64,000 nt of DNA from Cupriavidus sp. 2SB (lineage in GTDB: Bacteria > Pseudomonadota > Gammaproteobacteria > Burkholderiales > Burkholderiaceae): NCBI RefSeq assembly GCF_005503625.1, contig NZ_SCMX01000017.1:38342-102341 (forward strand). The letters run 5' to 3'. Made by a program: the position numbers and the translations under genes. How positions within the stretch are numbered: the stretch's first letter is position 1; each line of letters begins with the position of its first letter. Shown here piece by piece: positions 16,874-25,764 of this stretch. Below the pieces are notes generated by a model. The model was not told the DNA's origin. It ran no database searches and saw nothing but the letters and a program-made list of their open reading frames with translations.

Positions 16874-16896
16874 TTATCCACGCAAGCTGTGGATAG
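16874..16896. other. inverted pair of DnaA-box-like sequences (site 2)
   Basis: TTATCCAC-GCAAG-CTGTGGATA, near-identical in arms and spacing to the site at 12225-12246. It lies 22 bp past the peroxiredoxin stop. Confidence 0.6.
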
Positions 16897-16917
16897 TTCT
16901 GCCTCTCGGAAAGAATG

Positions 16918-17574
16918 CTACTTCGGCTGCGCCACGGTGCGCAGATACGGCTTCAGCGTCTTGAATCCATCGGGATACTTCTTCTTTGCATCCTCGTCGG
17001 AGACCGAGGTCGGGATGATCACGTCGTCGCCCGGCTTCCAGTTCACGGGCGTGGCCACGGTGTGTTTCGCATTGAGTTGCAGCGAGTCCAGCAGGCGCAG
17101 CACTTCGTCGAAATTGCGTCCCGCGCTCATCGGATAGACCAGCATCGCCTTGACCTTCTTGTCCGGTCCAATCCAGAACACCGAGCGGATGGTGGCGTTG
17201 TCCACGGCGGTGCGCGGACCGCTGCCGCTGGCCTCGGGGTGAATCATGTCGTAGAGCTTGGATACGCTGAGATCGGCATCCCCGATCATCGGGTAGTTCA
17301 CGGCCGTGCCCTGCGTTTCCTCGATGTCCTTGGCCCAGCGCGAGTGATCGGTCACGGGATCGATCGACAGGCCGATGACCTTGGTGTTGCGCTTCTCGAA
17401 CTCGGGTTTCAGCTTGGCCATGTAGCCGAGTTCGGTGGTGCAGACCGGCGTGAAATCCTTGGGGTGCGAGAACAGGATGGCCCAGCTGTCGCCGATCCAC
17501 TCATGGAAGTTGATCTTGCCCTCGGTGGTTTCTGCAGTGAAGTCGGGCGCGGTCTCGCCAATACGGATAGCCAT
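16918..17574 (-). CDS. 1-Cys peroxiredoxin (Prx6/AhpC-TSA family)
   Basis: A 218-residue peroxidase that reduces hydrogen and organic peroxides, cytoplasmic. The peroxidatic cysteine is C45 in PKDFTPVCTTELG. The long C-terminal arm and NWKPGDDVIIP motif belong to the Prx6 type, and no resolving cysteine pair is seen. The start at MAIRIGET was chosen because the longer frame continues into unrelated sequence overlapping the E2 gene. It has its own terminator. No regulator is adjacent. Confidence 0.93.
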   Translation of the reverse strand: MAIRIGETAPDFTAETTEGKINFHEWIGDSWAILFSHPKDFTPVCTTELGYMAKLKPEFEKRNTKVIGLSIDPVTDHSRWAKDIEETQGTAVNYPMIGDADLSVSKLYDMIHPEASGSGPRTAVDNATIRSVFWIGPDKKVKAMLVYPMSAGRNFDEVLRLLDSLQLNAKHTVATPVNWKPGDDVIIPTSVSDEDAKKKYPDGFKTLKPYLRTVAQPK

Positions 17575-17708
17575 GATGAAGTTCCTTCGATGAGATGGAC
17601 AGGGGGATGGGACCACGGAAATGCGCAATCCAGTATAGGAACTGGCGCGGCAAATGGGGAGTGTAGCGGTATCGTGGGCGTCACACGCGGCGGTGTGTGG
17701 TGAATCGC

Positions 17709-18833
17709 TCAGTCCGCACGCTCGAGGTCCGCGATCACGGCACGCAGGAACCGCGCGGCCTCGCCGCCCGTGACCACGCGGTGATCGAATGTCAGCGACA
17801 GCGGCATCACCCGGTGTACTGCCGGCACGCCATCGGCGGCCACCACCTCGGCGCGTATACGGCCCGCACCGAGAATGGCGACGGTGGGCGGCACCACGAT
17901 AGGCGCCGCGTATCGTCCCGCGATCATGCCGAAGTTCGACAGCGTGATGGTGTTGCCGCGCATCTCCTCTGGCGCGATGGTGCGTGCCAGTACATCGGCG
18001 CGCATGCGGTCCAACCCGGCGCGCAGGTCGGCGGCGTCGCGCTGGCCCACGTTGCGCAGCACGGGCACGAACAATCCTTCCGGCAGATCCGCGGCGATAC
18101 CCACATCGATCCGTTCGAGCAGATGCCGGCGTCCGGTCTTGCCTTCGTACCACGCATTGAGTGCAGGTTCCGCACGCACGCCTGCCACGAGCGCGCGCAC
18201 GAGCCGGATGGTGACGTCGCGCCCTGCGGCGGTGACTTGCCACGCGTGAAGGTCGGCATCGTCCATCACGGTGGCAGCGGCCACTTCGCTCTGCGCGCGG
18301 GCCATGTTCTGCGCCATGGCACGGCGTACGCCACGCACGATATCGGCGGGACCGTTCTCGGCCAGCGTGGTGGCTACGCGTTGCACATCGGTGGCGGTGA
18401 TCACGCCATCGCGGCCGGATGGGGTGACCATCGCCAGATCGACTGACAGTTTGCGCGCCAGTGCACGCACCGCTGGCGTGGCGCGCAGGCCGTGGCTGCC
18501 TTGCAGACCTGCCGCGCCGACGCGCGTTTCGCCTTCGCGCACGACATGTGTACCGACCTTGACCGCACCCACTACCGTGCCCGCATCATCGGAAGCGCCC
18601 GCGCCCTCGAAGCCCACGAGCGGTGCACCCAGGTGCACGATGTCGCCCGGTTGCGCGAAGAGTCGCGCGACCTTTCCGCTGAACGGCGAAGGAATCTCGA
18701 CGATGGCTTTCGCGGTTTCCACCGAAAGCAGGGGCTGGTCTGCGGCAATGCTGTCACCGGGCTTGACGTGCCACGTCACGATCTCGGCTTCCTGCAGGCC
18801 CTCTCCAAGGTCGGGCAGCTTGAAGGTCCGCAT
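17709..18833 (-). CDS. 2-oxoacid dehydrogenase E2 component (dihydrolipoyl acyltransferase)
   Basis: A 374-residue E2. The N-terminal lipoyl domain has the modified lysine K42 in VETAKAIVEIP. A peripheral E3/E1-binding domain spans about residues 115-152 (LRATPAVRALARKL onset), and the catalytic acyltransferase domain ends with FDHRVVTGGEAARFL. The DHRVVxGG box has Thr where most E2 enzymes have the catalytic-loop Asp. I recall this variant from a subset of short E2s, but it deserves checking. Third gene of an E1alpha-E1beta-E2 operon acting on pyruvate, acetoin or branched-chain 2-oxoacids. No E3 is nearby. Confidence 0.88.
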   Translation of the reverse strand: MRTFKLPDLGEGLQEAEIVTWHVKPGDSIAADQPLLSVETAKAIVEIPSPFSGKVARLFAQPGDIVHLGAPLVGFEGAGASDDAGTVVGAVKVGTHVVREGETRVGAAGLQGSHGLRATPAVRALARKLSVDLAMVTPSGRDGVITATDVQRVATTLAENGPADIVRGVRRAMAQNMARAQSEVAAATVMDDADLHAWQVTAAGRDVTIRLVRALVAGVRAEPALNAWYEGKTGRRHLLERIDVGIAADLPEGLFVPVLRNVGQRDAADLRAGLDRMRADVLARTIAPEEMRGNTITLSNFGMIAGRYAAPIVVPPTVAILGAGRIRAEVVAADGVPAVHRVMPLSLTFDHRVVTGGEAARFLRAVIADLERAD

Positions 18834-18859
18834 CGTTGTCTCCCTCTGGTTTCTGAACG

Positions 18860-19840
18860 CTAGGCGGCGTCGAGCGCGCGGCGCGCGGCATCGACGATCT
18901 GTGCCACAGACGGCAGGTAGCTGTGTTCCAGCCGCGCCAGCGGCACCACGGTGTCGTAGCCGGTCACGCGCTGCACCGGTGCGCTCAGCGAATACAGTCC
19001 CGCATCGGCCAGGTTCGCGGCAATCTCGGCGCCTACGCCCGCAGTGCGCGGTGCTTCGTGAACGATCACGCAGCGACTACTCTGCGCCACCGATTCGAGG
19101 ATCGTTTCCATATCGAGCGGCTTGAGCGTGGCCACATCGATGACCGCTGCGGAAATGCCTTCGTCGGCCAGTTGCTCCGCAGCGGCGAGCGTTTCCTGCA
19201 CCATCGCGCCCCAGCTCACGAGCGTGATGTCGGTGCCTTCGCGCAGCGTGAAGCAGGCGTCGAGCGGCAGGGCCTGACCATCGTCGAGCACTTCTTGCCG
19301 GAACAGGCGATACAGCCGCGTTGGCTCGAAGAAGATCACGGGATCCGGATCGCGTATGGCCGCGAGCAACAGGCCATAGGCACGCGCGGGCGAGGACGGC
19401 ATGACCACGCGTAGCCCCGGGATATGGGCGAACAATGCCTCGGGGCTTTCGGAATGATGCTCGGGCGCATGGATGCCCGCACCGCTGGGCGCGCGCACGA
19501 CCATCGGACAACCGAGCCGACCGCGTGTGCGATGCCGCATGTGGCCGGCGTGATTCAGGATGTTGTCGATGGCCGGATAGATGAAGCCGGCAAACTGGAT
19601 TTCGGGCACGGGCTTGAGACCCATCGCCGCCATGCCGATGGCTGCGCCGACAATGCCGCCTTCGGCCAGCGGGGTATCGATGACGCGTGTCTCGCCAAAG
19701 CGCGCCTGCAGGCCAACCGTTGCACGGAAGACGCCGCCGTTGACGCCGATGTCTTCGCCAAGCAATACCACGTCAGCGTCGTGCGCGAGTTCATAGGCGA
19801 GGGCCAGGTTCACGGCTTCCACGAGATGCAGTTCAGCCAT
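18860..19840 (-). CDS. 2-oxoacid dehydrogenase E1 component, beta subunit
   Basis: A 326-residue transketolase-like beta subunit. The LGEDIGVNGGVFRAT segment, DTPLAEGGIVGAAIGMA and the C-terminal transketolase domain (about residues 195-320) are in order. The start at MAELHL overlaps the E1alpha stop by eight bases, so translation is coupled. The frame's upstream extension to 19987 is a shadow of the alpha subunit. The product forms the thiamine-diphosphate decarboxylase with the alpha subunit. The branched-chain (Bkd-like) type is favoured because the E2 is short with one lipoyl domain. Confidence 0.9.
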   Translation of the reverse strand: MAELHLVEAVNLALAYELAHDADVVLLGEDIGVNGGVFRATVGLQARFGETRVIDTPLAEGGIVGAAIGMAAMGLKPVPEIQFAGFIYPAIDNILNHAGHMRHRTRGRLGCPMVVRAPSGAGIHAPEHHSESPEALFAHIPGLRVVMPSSPARAYGLLLAAIRDPDPVIFFEPTRLYRLFRQEVLDDGQALPLDACFTLREGTDITLVSWGAMVQETLAAAEQLADEGISAAVIDVATLKPLDMETILESVAQSSRCVIVHEAPRTAGVGAEIAANLADAGLYSLSAPVQRVTGYDTVVPLARLEHSYLPSVAQIVDAARRALDAA

Positions 19841-20930
19841 GATCGCTCTCCGTGCTGGCGTTCGTCTGGGCGTAGCGTTGCGCGGTGTCGAGCTGCGCGG
19901 CCATGGCATCGGGCAACGTTTCGTAGAGGCAGTCGAACATGGCCGAGACATCGGGATGCGGCAGCGCCAGATAGGCTTGCACCGCATCGGCCACGGCCTG
20001 CTGGCATTCGCCGATCAGCGCTTCCTCACGCGTGGCATCCCATGCACCGAGGCTCGCCAGATAGGTGCGCAGGCGCGAGATGGGTTCGTGGCGCCAGGCT
20101 TCCTTGACCGTGGCATCGTCACGGTAGCGCGACGCATCGTCAGCAGTGGTGTGGTCGCCCAGCCGATAGGTTACGGCTTCGATCAGCGCCGGCCCGCGGC
20201 CCTCGCGCGCACGTTGGATCGCGTCGTCAACACGCTGCCGCACGGCGATGATGTCGTTGCCATCGACCTGTTCGCCGGGAATGCCTGCCGCAATGGCCTT
20301 CTGCGCCAGCGTGGCCGCCGCCGTCTGCCTGGCACGCGGCATCGAGATGGCCCACTGGTTGTTGTTGATGACGATGACCAAGGGCACCTGCCATGCACCG
20401 GCCATGTTCATGCCTTCGTAGAAGGCCCCGTTCGATGTGCCGCCATCGCCGATGATGCAGACCGCCACGGCGCCGGGTTTGCGCTGCTTCAGCGCGAAGG
20501 CGATGCCCGCCGCATGGCCCACCTGGGTGCCGATGGGCACGCAGTTGCCAAAGTCGTGCGGCACTGCGGCAAAAGCACTGCCGCGTTCGTCGCCCCCCCA
20601 ATACAGCAGGCTCTCCGTCATCGTGACGCCCCGCACAAATTGCGCAGCGTGATCGCGATAGGAAGGCACGAGGACATCGTCCGTCCGCATCGCCGTGGCT
20701 ACGCCGACGCCGACCGCTTCCTGCCCCAGTGCCGACGCAAACGTGCCGATCTGGCCGGTGCGCTGCATCGCAATGGCCTTGAGATCGAACTGCCGGGTCA
20801 GCACCATGGCGCGATAGAGCGGCAGCAACGCAGCCGGATCGCGGGCAAAGTCGGGAAGGTCGGGTGCGGGAACACCCTCGGGGGAAAGATAGCGGGTAAA
20901 ACCAATCTCAAAGCGCGCAACAGTGCCCAT
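19833..20930 (-). CDS. 2-oxoacid dehydrogenase E1 component, alpha subunit
   Basis: A 365-residue thiamine-diphosphate-dependent subunit. The ThDP/Mg motif runs from GDGGTSNGAFYEG to VINNN (GDG-x-NN type). The start at MGTVARFE was chosen because AAGGGGA lies upstream. The ATG at 20963 is less likely. First gene of the operon. The ending DPAALLPLYRAMVLTRQFDLKAI pattern (residues 29-51) is typical of PdhA/BkdA1. Databases often call this class 'pyruvate dehydrogenase (acetyl-transferring) E1 alpha', while the true substrate stays open. Confidence 0.9.
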   Translation of the reverse strand: MGTVARFEIGFTRYLSPEGVPAPDLPDFARDPAALLPLYRAMVLTRQFDLKAIAMQRTGQIGTFASALGQEAVGVGVATAMRTDDVLVPSYRDHAAQFVRGVTMTESLLYWGGDERGSAFAAVPHDFGNCVPIGTQVGHAAGIAFALKQRKPGAVAVCIIGDGGTSNGAFYEGMNMAGAWQVPLVIVINNNQWAISMPRARQTAAATLAQKAIAAGIPGEQVDGNDIIAVRQRVDDAIQRAREGRGPALIEAVTYRLGDHTTADDASRYRDDATVKEAWRHEPISRLRTYLASLGAWDATREEALIGECQQAVADAVQAYLALPHPDVSAMFDCLYETLPDAMAAQLDTAQRYAQTNASTESDHG

Positions 20931-21063
20931 GTGGTGGTCCCCTTGTGCGATGCGGTGCAGCATCTCGTGAACGCTGCTGCTTTCGACTATAGGAGACGGC
21001 AGGGGAGAATGGGCGTGCGGTGGCGCGCGTTTGAACGCGATGGCATTTGCGATGCCTTCGACT

Positions 21064-21096
21064 TACTCCCCTCTCCCATGCAATGGGAGAGGGGCG
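21064..21096. repeat. palindromic intergenic repeat, half copy B
   Basis: A single stem-loop of the repeat family: TACTCCCCTCTCCCAT / ATGGGAGAGGGG around a short loop. It lies between the E1alpha gene and the dioxygenase gene, in the 314-bp intergenic region 20931-21244 that otherwise holds both promoters. Confidence 0.85.
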
Positions 21097-21244
21097 CACA
21101 ACAGGAGCATACGTAAAACGCATTTGTATATGCATCCCTACCCATATGCACCCGCCGTATAACGCGGCGCGATTTGATTCGTTGTCTGCGCGATGGCGGT
21201 TCCCTACAGTGCAAGGCTTGTGCCCTTCCCCCAGAGAGCCCGTC

Positions 21245-22120
21245 ATGAGTTTTGCAGTCGATACCCTCCAGGATTTCGAGATCCGCCCGTTCGATGCCGC
21301 GCTTGGCGCCGAAGTGGTTGGACTCGACCTGAACCAGCCGCTGTCCGACGAGGATTTCCGGCGCATCCATCGTGCCCATCTCGATCACCACGTGGTGGTG
21401 TTTCGAGACCAGCGCATCACGCCCGATCAGCAGATCGCGTTCAGCCGCCGCTTTGGGCCGCTGCAGATCCACGTGCTGAATCAGTTCCAGTTGGCCAACC
21501 ATCCCGAAATCCTGATCGTCTCCAACGTGCTAAAGGATGGCAAGCCGATCGGTCTCGGCGACGCAGGCCACTTCTGGCATTCGGATCTCTCGTACAAGGA
21601 AAAGCCGAGCCTGGGCTCGCTGCTGCATGCCATGGAACTGCCAGCGGAAGGCGGCGATACGCTGTTCGCCAACATGCATGCCGCATGGGATTCGTTGCCT
21701 GCCGAGCTGCAACGCAAGGTGGAAGGACTCACAGCCGAACACACCTATCTTGCGCGCTACGCCGAATTGCAGAAGCGCAGTCCGTGGCGTCCAAACCTGA
21801 CGGCCGAGCAGATCGCGCAGGTCAGGCCGGTGATCCAGCCCGTGGTGCGCACGCATCCGGAGACGGGTCGCAAGGCACTGTTTGTCAGCGAGCATTTCAC
21901 GACGCGCATCGTCGGCCTGCCCGAGGATGAAAGCCGCGCGCTGCTCGATACCTTGTTCGCGCACAGCGTGAAGCCGGAACACGTCTATCGCCACCAATGG
22001 CGCGAGCACGACCTGGTGTTCTGGGACAACCGCTCGTTGCTGCATCTTGCAGCCGGCACGCCTGACCATCTGCGTCGCGTGATGTACCGCACGACGATCG
22101 AAGGCGACACACCGTTCTGA
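21245..22120 (+). CDS. TauD/TfdA-family Fe(II)/2-oxoglutarate dioxygenase
   Basis: A 291-residue dioxygenase. The iron-binding HxD motif is in FWHSDLSY (near residue 116) and the second histidine in DNRSLLHLAAG near the C terminus, with the 2-oxoglutarate-binding arginine region RRVMYRTT following. The start at MSFAVDT matches family length. First gene of a unit with a solute receptor, ATPase and permease of the sulfonate/taurine ABC type, so it probably releases sulfite or another group from an imported organosulfur or related compound. The exact substrate is not readable. Confidence 0.88.
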   Translation: MSFAVDTLQDFEIRPFDAALGAEVVGLDLNQPLSDEDFRRIHRAHLDHHVVVFRDQRITPDQQIAFSRRFGPLQIHVLNQFQLANHPEILIVSNVLKDGKPIGLGDAGHFWHSDLSYKEKPSLGSLLHAMELPAEGGDTLFANMHAAWDSLPAELQRKVEGLTAEHTYLARYAELQKRSPWRPNLTAEQIAQVRPVIQPVVRTHPETGRKALFVSEHFTTRIVGLPEDESRALLDTLFAHSVKPEHVYRHQWREHDLVFWDNRSLLHLAAGTPDHLRRVMYRTTIEGDTPF

Positions 22121-22193
22121 TCGGTCATTCTGATCGGCCGTCCTGATCCCGCATCGAATCATCACCCTACCGAACCAGCTCCGGAGCCCCTGC

Positions 22194-23219
22194 ATGTCCC
22201 TGTTTTCGTCCGCCACTACCTTGACCCGCCGCGCCACGCTGGCCTTGCTGACCGCCGGCCTCGCCGTGACCGGCACGGCCCATGCGGAAGGCAAGATTCG
22301 CATTGCCGAGCAGTTCGGCGTGGTCTATCTGCTGCTGAACGTGGCGCGCGATCAGCAACTGATCGAAAAGCACGGCAAGCAGCAGGGCGTCGATGTGAAG
22401 GTGGAATGGACGCAGCTCTCCGGTGGCTCGGCTGTCAATGACGCGCTGTTGTCGGGCGCGATCGATATCGCCGGTGCAGGTGTGGGCCCGCTGCTGACGC
22501 TGTGGGACCGCACGCACGGCAAGCAGAACGTGAAGGGCGTGGCGTCGCTAGGCAACTTCCCGTACTACCTTGTTTCGAACAATCCGAAGGTGAAGTCGAT
22601 TGCCGATTTCACGGAGAAGGATCGCATTGCATTGCCGGCGGTCACGGTGTCCGTGCAGTCGCGTGTGCTGCAACTGGCGGCGGCGAAACAGTGGGGCGAC
22701 AAGGAATTCAATCGCCTCGACAAGTGGACGGTTGCCGTGCCCCATCCGGACGCCGCGGCGGCAGTGATTTCCGGCGGCACCGAGATCAACAGCCACTTCG
22801 GCAATCCGCCGTTCCAGGAGCAGGAACTGGCCGGTAACCCGAACGCGCGCATCGTGCTGAATTCGTACGATGTGCTGGGCGGTCCGGCGTCGGCCACGGT
22901 GCTCTACGCCACCGAGACATTCCGTAACGAAAACCCCAAGACGTACCGCGCTTTTGTCGATGCACTGGCCGAGGCCGCGCAGTTCGCCACGAAGAATCCG
23001 GAGGCCGCCGCCGATCTCTACGTCCGCGTGAACAAGGCGAAGATCGATCGCGCGCTGCTGGTCAAGATCCTGAAGAACCCGCAGGTCCAGTTCAAGATCG
23101 CGCCGGAAAACACGTACGCGCTGGCCGCGTTCATGCATCGCGTGGGCGCGATCAAGAACCAGCCGAAGTCGTGGCAGGACTATTTCCTCCAGGACGCAGC
23201 CACGGCCAAGGGGAGCTGA
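22194..23219 (+). CDS. ABC transporter substrate-binding protein, SsuA/TauA-like
   Basis: A 341-residue periplasmic receptor with a signal peptide ending TAHA before EGKIRIA (cleavage near residue 31). The mature part follows the NMT1/SsuA-type fold with the LSGGSAVNDALLSGAIDIAGAGVGPLL motif (onset near residue 75). It binds the ligand of the following ABC transporter. It lies 73 bp after the dioxygenase and one base before the ATPase gene. Sulfonates, nitrate or thiamine precursors are alternatives for the ligand, but the TauD neighbour favours sulfonates. Confidence 0.9.
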   Translation: MSLFSSATTLTRRATLALLTAGLAVTGTAHAEGKIRIAEQFGVVYLLLNVARDQQLIEKHGKQQGVDVKVEWTQLSGGSAVNDALLSGAIDIAGAGVGPLLTLWDRTHGKQNVKGVASLGNFPYYLVSNNPKVKSIADFTEKDRIALPAVTVSVQSRVLQLAAAKQWGDKEFNRLDKWTVAVPHPDAAAAVISGGTEINSHFGNPPFQEQELAGNPNARIVLNSYDVLGGPASATVLYATETFRNENPKTYRAFVDALAEAAQFATKNPEAAADLYVRVNKAKIDRALLVKILKNPQVQFKIAPENTYALAAFMHRVGAIKNQPKSWQDYFLQDAATAKGS

Positions 23220-23220
23220 T

Positions 23221-24069
23221 ATGGCAGAAGCATTGCATGGCGGCGCGCGCTTGCGCGTGGTGTCGCAGCCGCAGCCGTTGCTGCAGGTTGATCGCGTATC
23301 GCTGGAATACCGCACGCCGCAGCGCGTGGTACGTGCCACGCATCAGGTGAGCTTCGACGTGCACGCGGCGGATCGCTTCGTGTTGTTGGGACCATCGGGC
23401 TGCGGCAAATCGACATTGCTCAAGGCCGTGGCTGGCTTCGTGCCGCCCGCCGAAGGCGAGATCCGGCTCGAAGGTCAGCGCGTGCGCGCGCCGGGACCGG
23501 ACCGCATCGTCGTGTTCCAGGAGTTCGACCAGTTGCCGCCGTGGAAGACCGTCAAGCAGAACGTAATTTTTCCGCTGCGGCAATCAGGCAGGATGTCGAA
23601 GGCGGAAGCTGCCGATACGGCCATGCACTTTCTGAACAAGGTGGGACTGGCCGCGTTTGCCGATGCGTATCCGCACACGCTGTCGGGCGGCATGAAACAG
23701 CGCGTGGCCATTGCGCGCGCGCTGGCGATGCGCCCCAAGGTGCTGCTGATGGACGAGCCGTTCGCGGCGCTCGATGCGCTGACGCGACGGCGCATGCAGG
23801 AAGAACTGCTCGCGCTGTGGGACGACGCCGCGTTCACGCTGCTGTTCGTCACGCATTCGATCGAAGAAGCACTCGTGGTGGGGAGTCGCATCCTGTTGCT
23901 GTCGCCGCATCCGGGCCGGGTGCGAGCGGAGCTGAACAGTCACCAGTTCTCGCTGGCGAGTCAGGGCAGTGCGGAATTCCAGCACGCCGCGCGCATCCAC
24001 AACATGCTGTTCGAGACGCCTGCCGAGACACACGACGCGCAGGAACGCGTGATCGCAGCAGGGCATTGA
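23221..24069 (+). CDS. ABC transporter ATP-binding protein, SsuB/TauB-like
   Basis: A 282-residue nucleotide-binding subunit with Walker A GPSGCGKST (57-65), Q-loop at FQEFDQLPPW, signature LSGGMKQ (154-160), Walker B VLLMDEP (174-180) and the H-loop histidine in VTHSIEEA. This is the nitrate/sulfonate/taurine class of ATPase. It starts one base after the receptor gene stop and ends two bases before the permease gene, so all three form one transcript. Confidence 0.93.
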   Translation: MAEALHGGARLRVVSQPQPLLQVDRVSLEYRTPQRVVRATHQVSFDVHAADRFVLLGPSGCGKSTLLKAVAGFVPPAEGEIRLEGQRVRAPGPDRIVVFQEFDQLPPWKTVKQNVIFPLRQSGRMSKAEAADTAMHFLNKVGLAAFADAYPHTLSGGMKQRVAIARALAMRPKVLLMDEPFAALDALTRRRMQEELLALWDDAAFTLLFVTHSIEEALVVGSRILLLSPHPGRVRAELNSHQFSLASQGSAEFQHAARIHNMLFETPAETHDAQERVIAAGH

Positions 24070-24071
24070 AC

Positions 24072-24941
24072 ATGACGACGATTCAACCGACCATCCGCCC
24101 CGAATACGAGCGCGTACTCGAACCGTTCACCGCCGTGCCGCTGTCGCGCGGATTGCCGTGGTATCGACAACTCTGGCAGCAGGGCTGGTTGCGCAAGGCA
24201 GTGATCCTTGCCGTGCTGGCTGTGATCTGGGAAATCGCCGCGCGTATTCAGGACAACGACCTGCTGCTGCCAACCTTCCAGGCCACGGCGCGTGCGTTTG
24301 GCGATGCAGTGGCCAGCGGCGAGTTGCCGGGCAAGGCTGCCGTGTCGTTGTCGATCCTGCTGCAAGGTTACGCGGCGGGCATCCTGCTGGCGTTCGTGCT
24401 GACCACCGCAGCCGTGTCTACGCGTATCGGACGAGACCTGCTGGAGACGCTGACCGCGATGTTCAATCCGCTGCCGGCCATCGCATTGCTACCGCTCGCG
24501 CTGCTGTGGTTCGGGCTGGGCAGCAAGAGCCTGATTTTCGTGCTGATTCATTCCGTGTTGTGGCCGTTGGCGCTGAATACGTACGCGGGATTTCGCGGTG
24601 TGCCCGAGACACTGCGCATGGCCGGGCGCAACTACGGTCTGCGCGGATTGCGCTACGTGGTGCGGATCCTCGTGCCTGCTGCGTTGCCGGCGATCCTGTC
24701 GGGCCTCAAGATCGGCTGGGCGTTTGCATGGCGCACGCTGATTGCGGCCGAACTGGTGTTCGGGGCATCGTCGGGCAAGGGCGGGCTGGGCTGGTACATC
24801 TTCCAGAACCGCAACGAGCTTTATACCGACCGCGTGTTCGCGGGGCTGGCCACGGTGATCCTGATCGGGCTGGCCGTGGAAGGGCTCGTCTTCACCACGC
24901 TCGAACGGCTGACCGTGCGCCGCTGGGGACAGCAGCACTGA
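24072..24941 (+). CDS. ABC transporter permease, SsuC/TauC-like
   Basis: A 289-residue inner-membrane permease with about six hydrophobic segments. The binding-protein-dependent transport EAA-type loop appears at VPETLRMAGRNYGLRGLR (about residues 177-194). The start at MTTIQPT was used. The longer frame from 23541 is a shadow of the ATPase gene. Together with the two preceding genes it forms a complete importer of the SsuABC/TauABC class. Confidence 0.92.
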   Translation: MTTIQPTIRPEYERVLEPFTAVPLSRGLPWYRQLWQQGWLRKAVILAVLAVIWEIAARIQDNDLLLPTFQATARAFGDAVASGELPGKAAVSLSILLQGYAAGILLAFVLTTAAVSTRIGRDLLETLTAMFNPLPAIALLPLALLWFGLGSKSLIFVLIHSVLWPLALNTYAGFRGVPETLRMAGRNYGLRGLRYVVRILVPAALPAILSGLKIGWAFAWRTLIAAELVFGASSGKGGLGWYIFQNRNELYTDRVFAGLATVILIGLAVEGLVFTTLERLTVRRWGQQH

Positions 24942-24990
24942 ACCATCGGATGATTGCCGAAGGCGGGCAGGCGGCGTATCGTGTCGGGTC

Positions 24991-25758
24991 ATGAACGCGA
25001 TCCATCATGCCGCCGCCCAGGGCTTCTCGACCCAGGCCGATACCTACGCCCGAGGGCGTCCCGACTACCCCGCCGCGCTGGCCGACTGGCTGCGCGACAC
25101 ACTAGGGCTGGCGCCCGGCAAGGTCGTGGTCGACCTCGGTGCCGGCACAGGCAAGTTCACGCGATTGCTGCTGCCTACGGGCGCCAGGGTGATCGCCGTG
25201 GAACCCGTGGACGCCATGCGCGCCCAGCTTTCCTCGAAACTTCCCGATGTGCAGGCGCTGGCAGGCAGCGCGGAGTCGATGCCGCTGCCCGATGCGAGCG
25301 TCGATGCCGTGGTGTGTGCGCAGGCGTTTCACTGGTTCGCAAATGAAGTCGCCATGCGCGAGATCGGCCGCGTGCTGAAACCGGGTGGCCGCCTCGGCCT
25401 GATCTGGAATGTGCGCGACGAATCGGTGTCCTGGGTCGCGCAACTCACCACGATCATGACGCCCTACGAGGGCGATGCGCCGCGCTTCTACAAGGGCGAC
25501 TGGAAGACAGTATTTCCCGCCGAGGGATTCGGGCCGCTGGCGCTGCAGAAACTCCCCTATACGCACGATGGCGATCCGGAACAGGTGATCGTCGACCGCA
25601 TCATGTCGGTGAGCTTCATCGCATCGTTGCCAGCGACGGAACAGGACGCCGTGCGCGCAAAGTTGCATGCGGTCATCGCCAACGATCCGGCGCTGCAGGG
25701 GCACGACACGGTGTCGTTCCCGTACAGCACCGAGGCCTACTGCTGCGAACGCCAGTAA
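24991..25758 (+). CDS. class I SAM-dependent methyltransferase
   Basis: A 255-residue cytoplasmic methyltransferase. Motif I VVDLGAGTGKFT is at residues 46-57, followed by an acidic motif II (VIAVEPVDAM) and the post-motif VVCAQAFHWF of the methyltransferase-11/25 class. The acceptor is unknown. It lies 49 bp after the ABC permease, possibly cotranscribed, and is convergent with the MFS gene at a spacing of six bases. Confidence 0.88.
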   Translation: MNAIHHAAAQGFSTQADTYARGRPDYPAALADWLRDTLGLAPGKVVVDLGAGTGKFTRLLLPTGARVIAVEPVDAMRAQLSSKLPDVQALAGSAESMPLPDASVDAVVCAQAFHWFANEVAMREIGRVLKPGGRLGLIWNVRDESVSWVAQLTTIMTPYEGDAPRFYKGDWKTVFPAEGFGPLALQKLPYTHDGDPEQVIVDRIMSVSFIASLPATEQDAVRAKLHAVIANDPALQGHDTVSFPYSTEAYCCERQ

Positions 25759-25764
25759 GCCACT

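Noticed and set aside
12225..16896. Possible replication origin based on DnaA-box-like sites
   Set aside because: No dnaA, repA, parA or parB origin genes, no AT-rich 13-mers, and only two isolated box pairs. The ParB-like gene at 1085 lacks a helix-turn-helix.
17575..18243. N-terminal extension of the peroxiredoxin frame
   Set aside because: The extension is Arg-rich shadow sequence antisense-overlapping the E2 gene; the peroxiredoxin start at 17574 gives the normal length.
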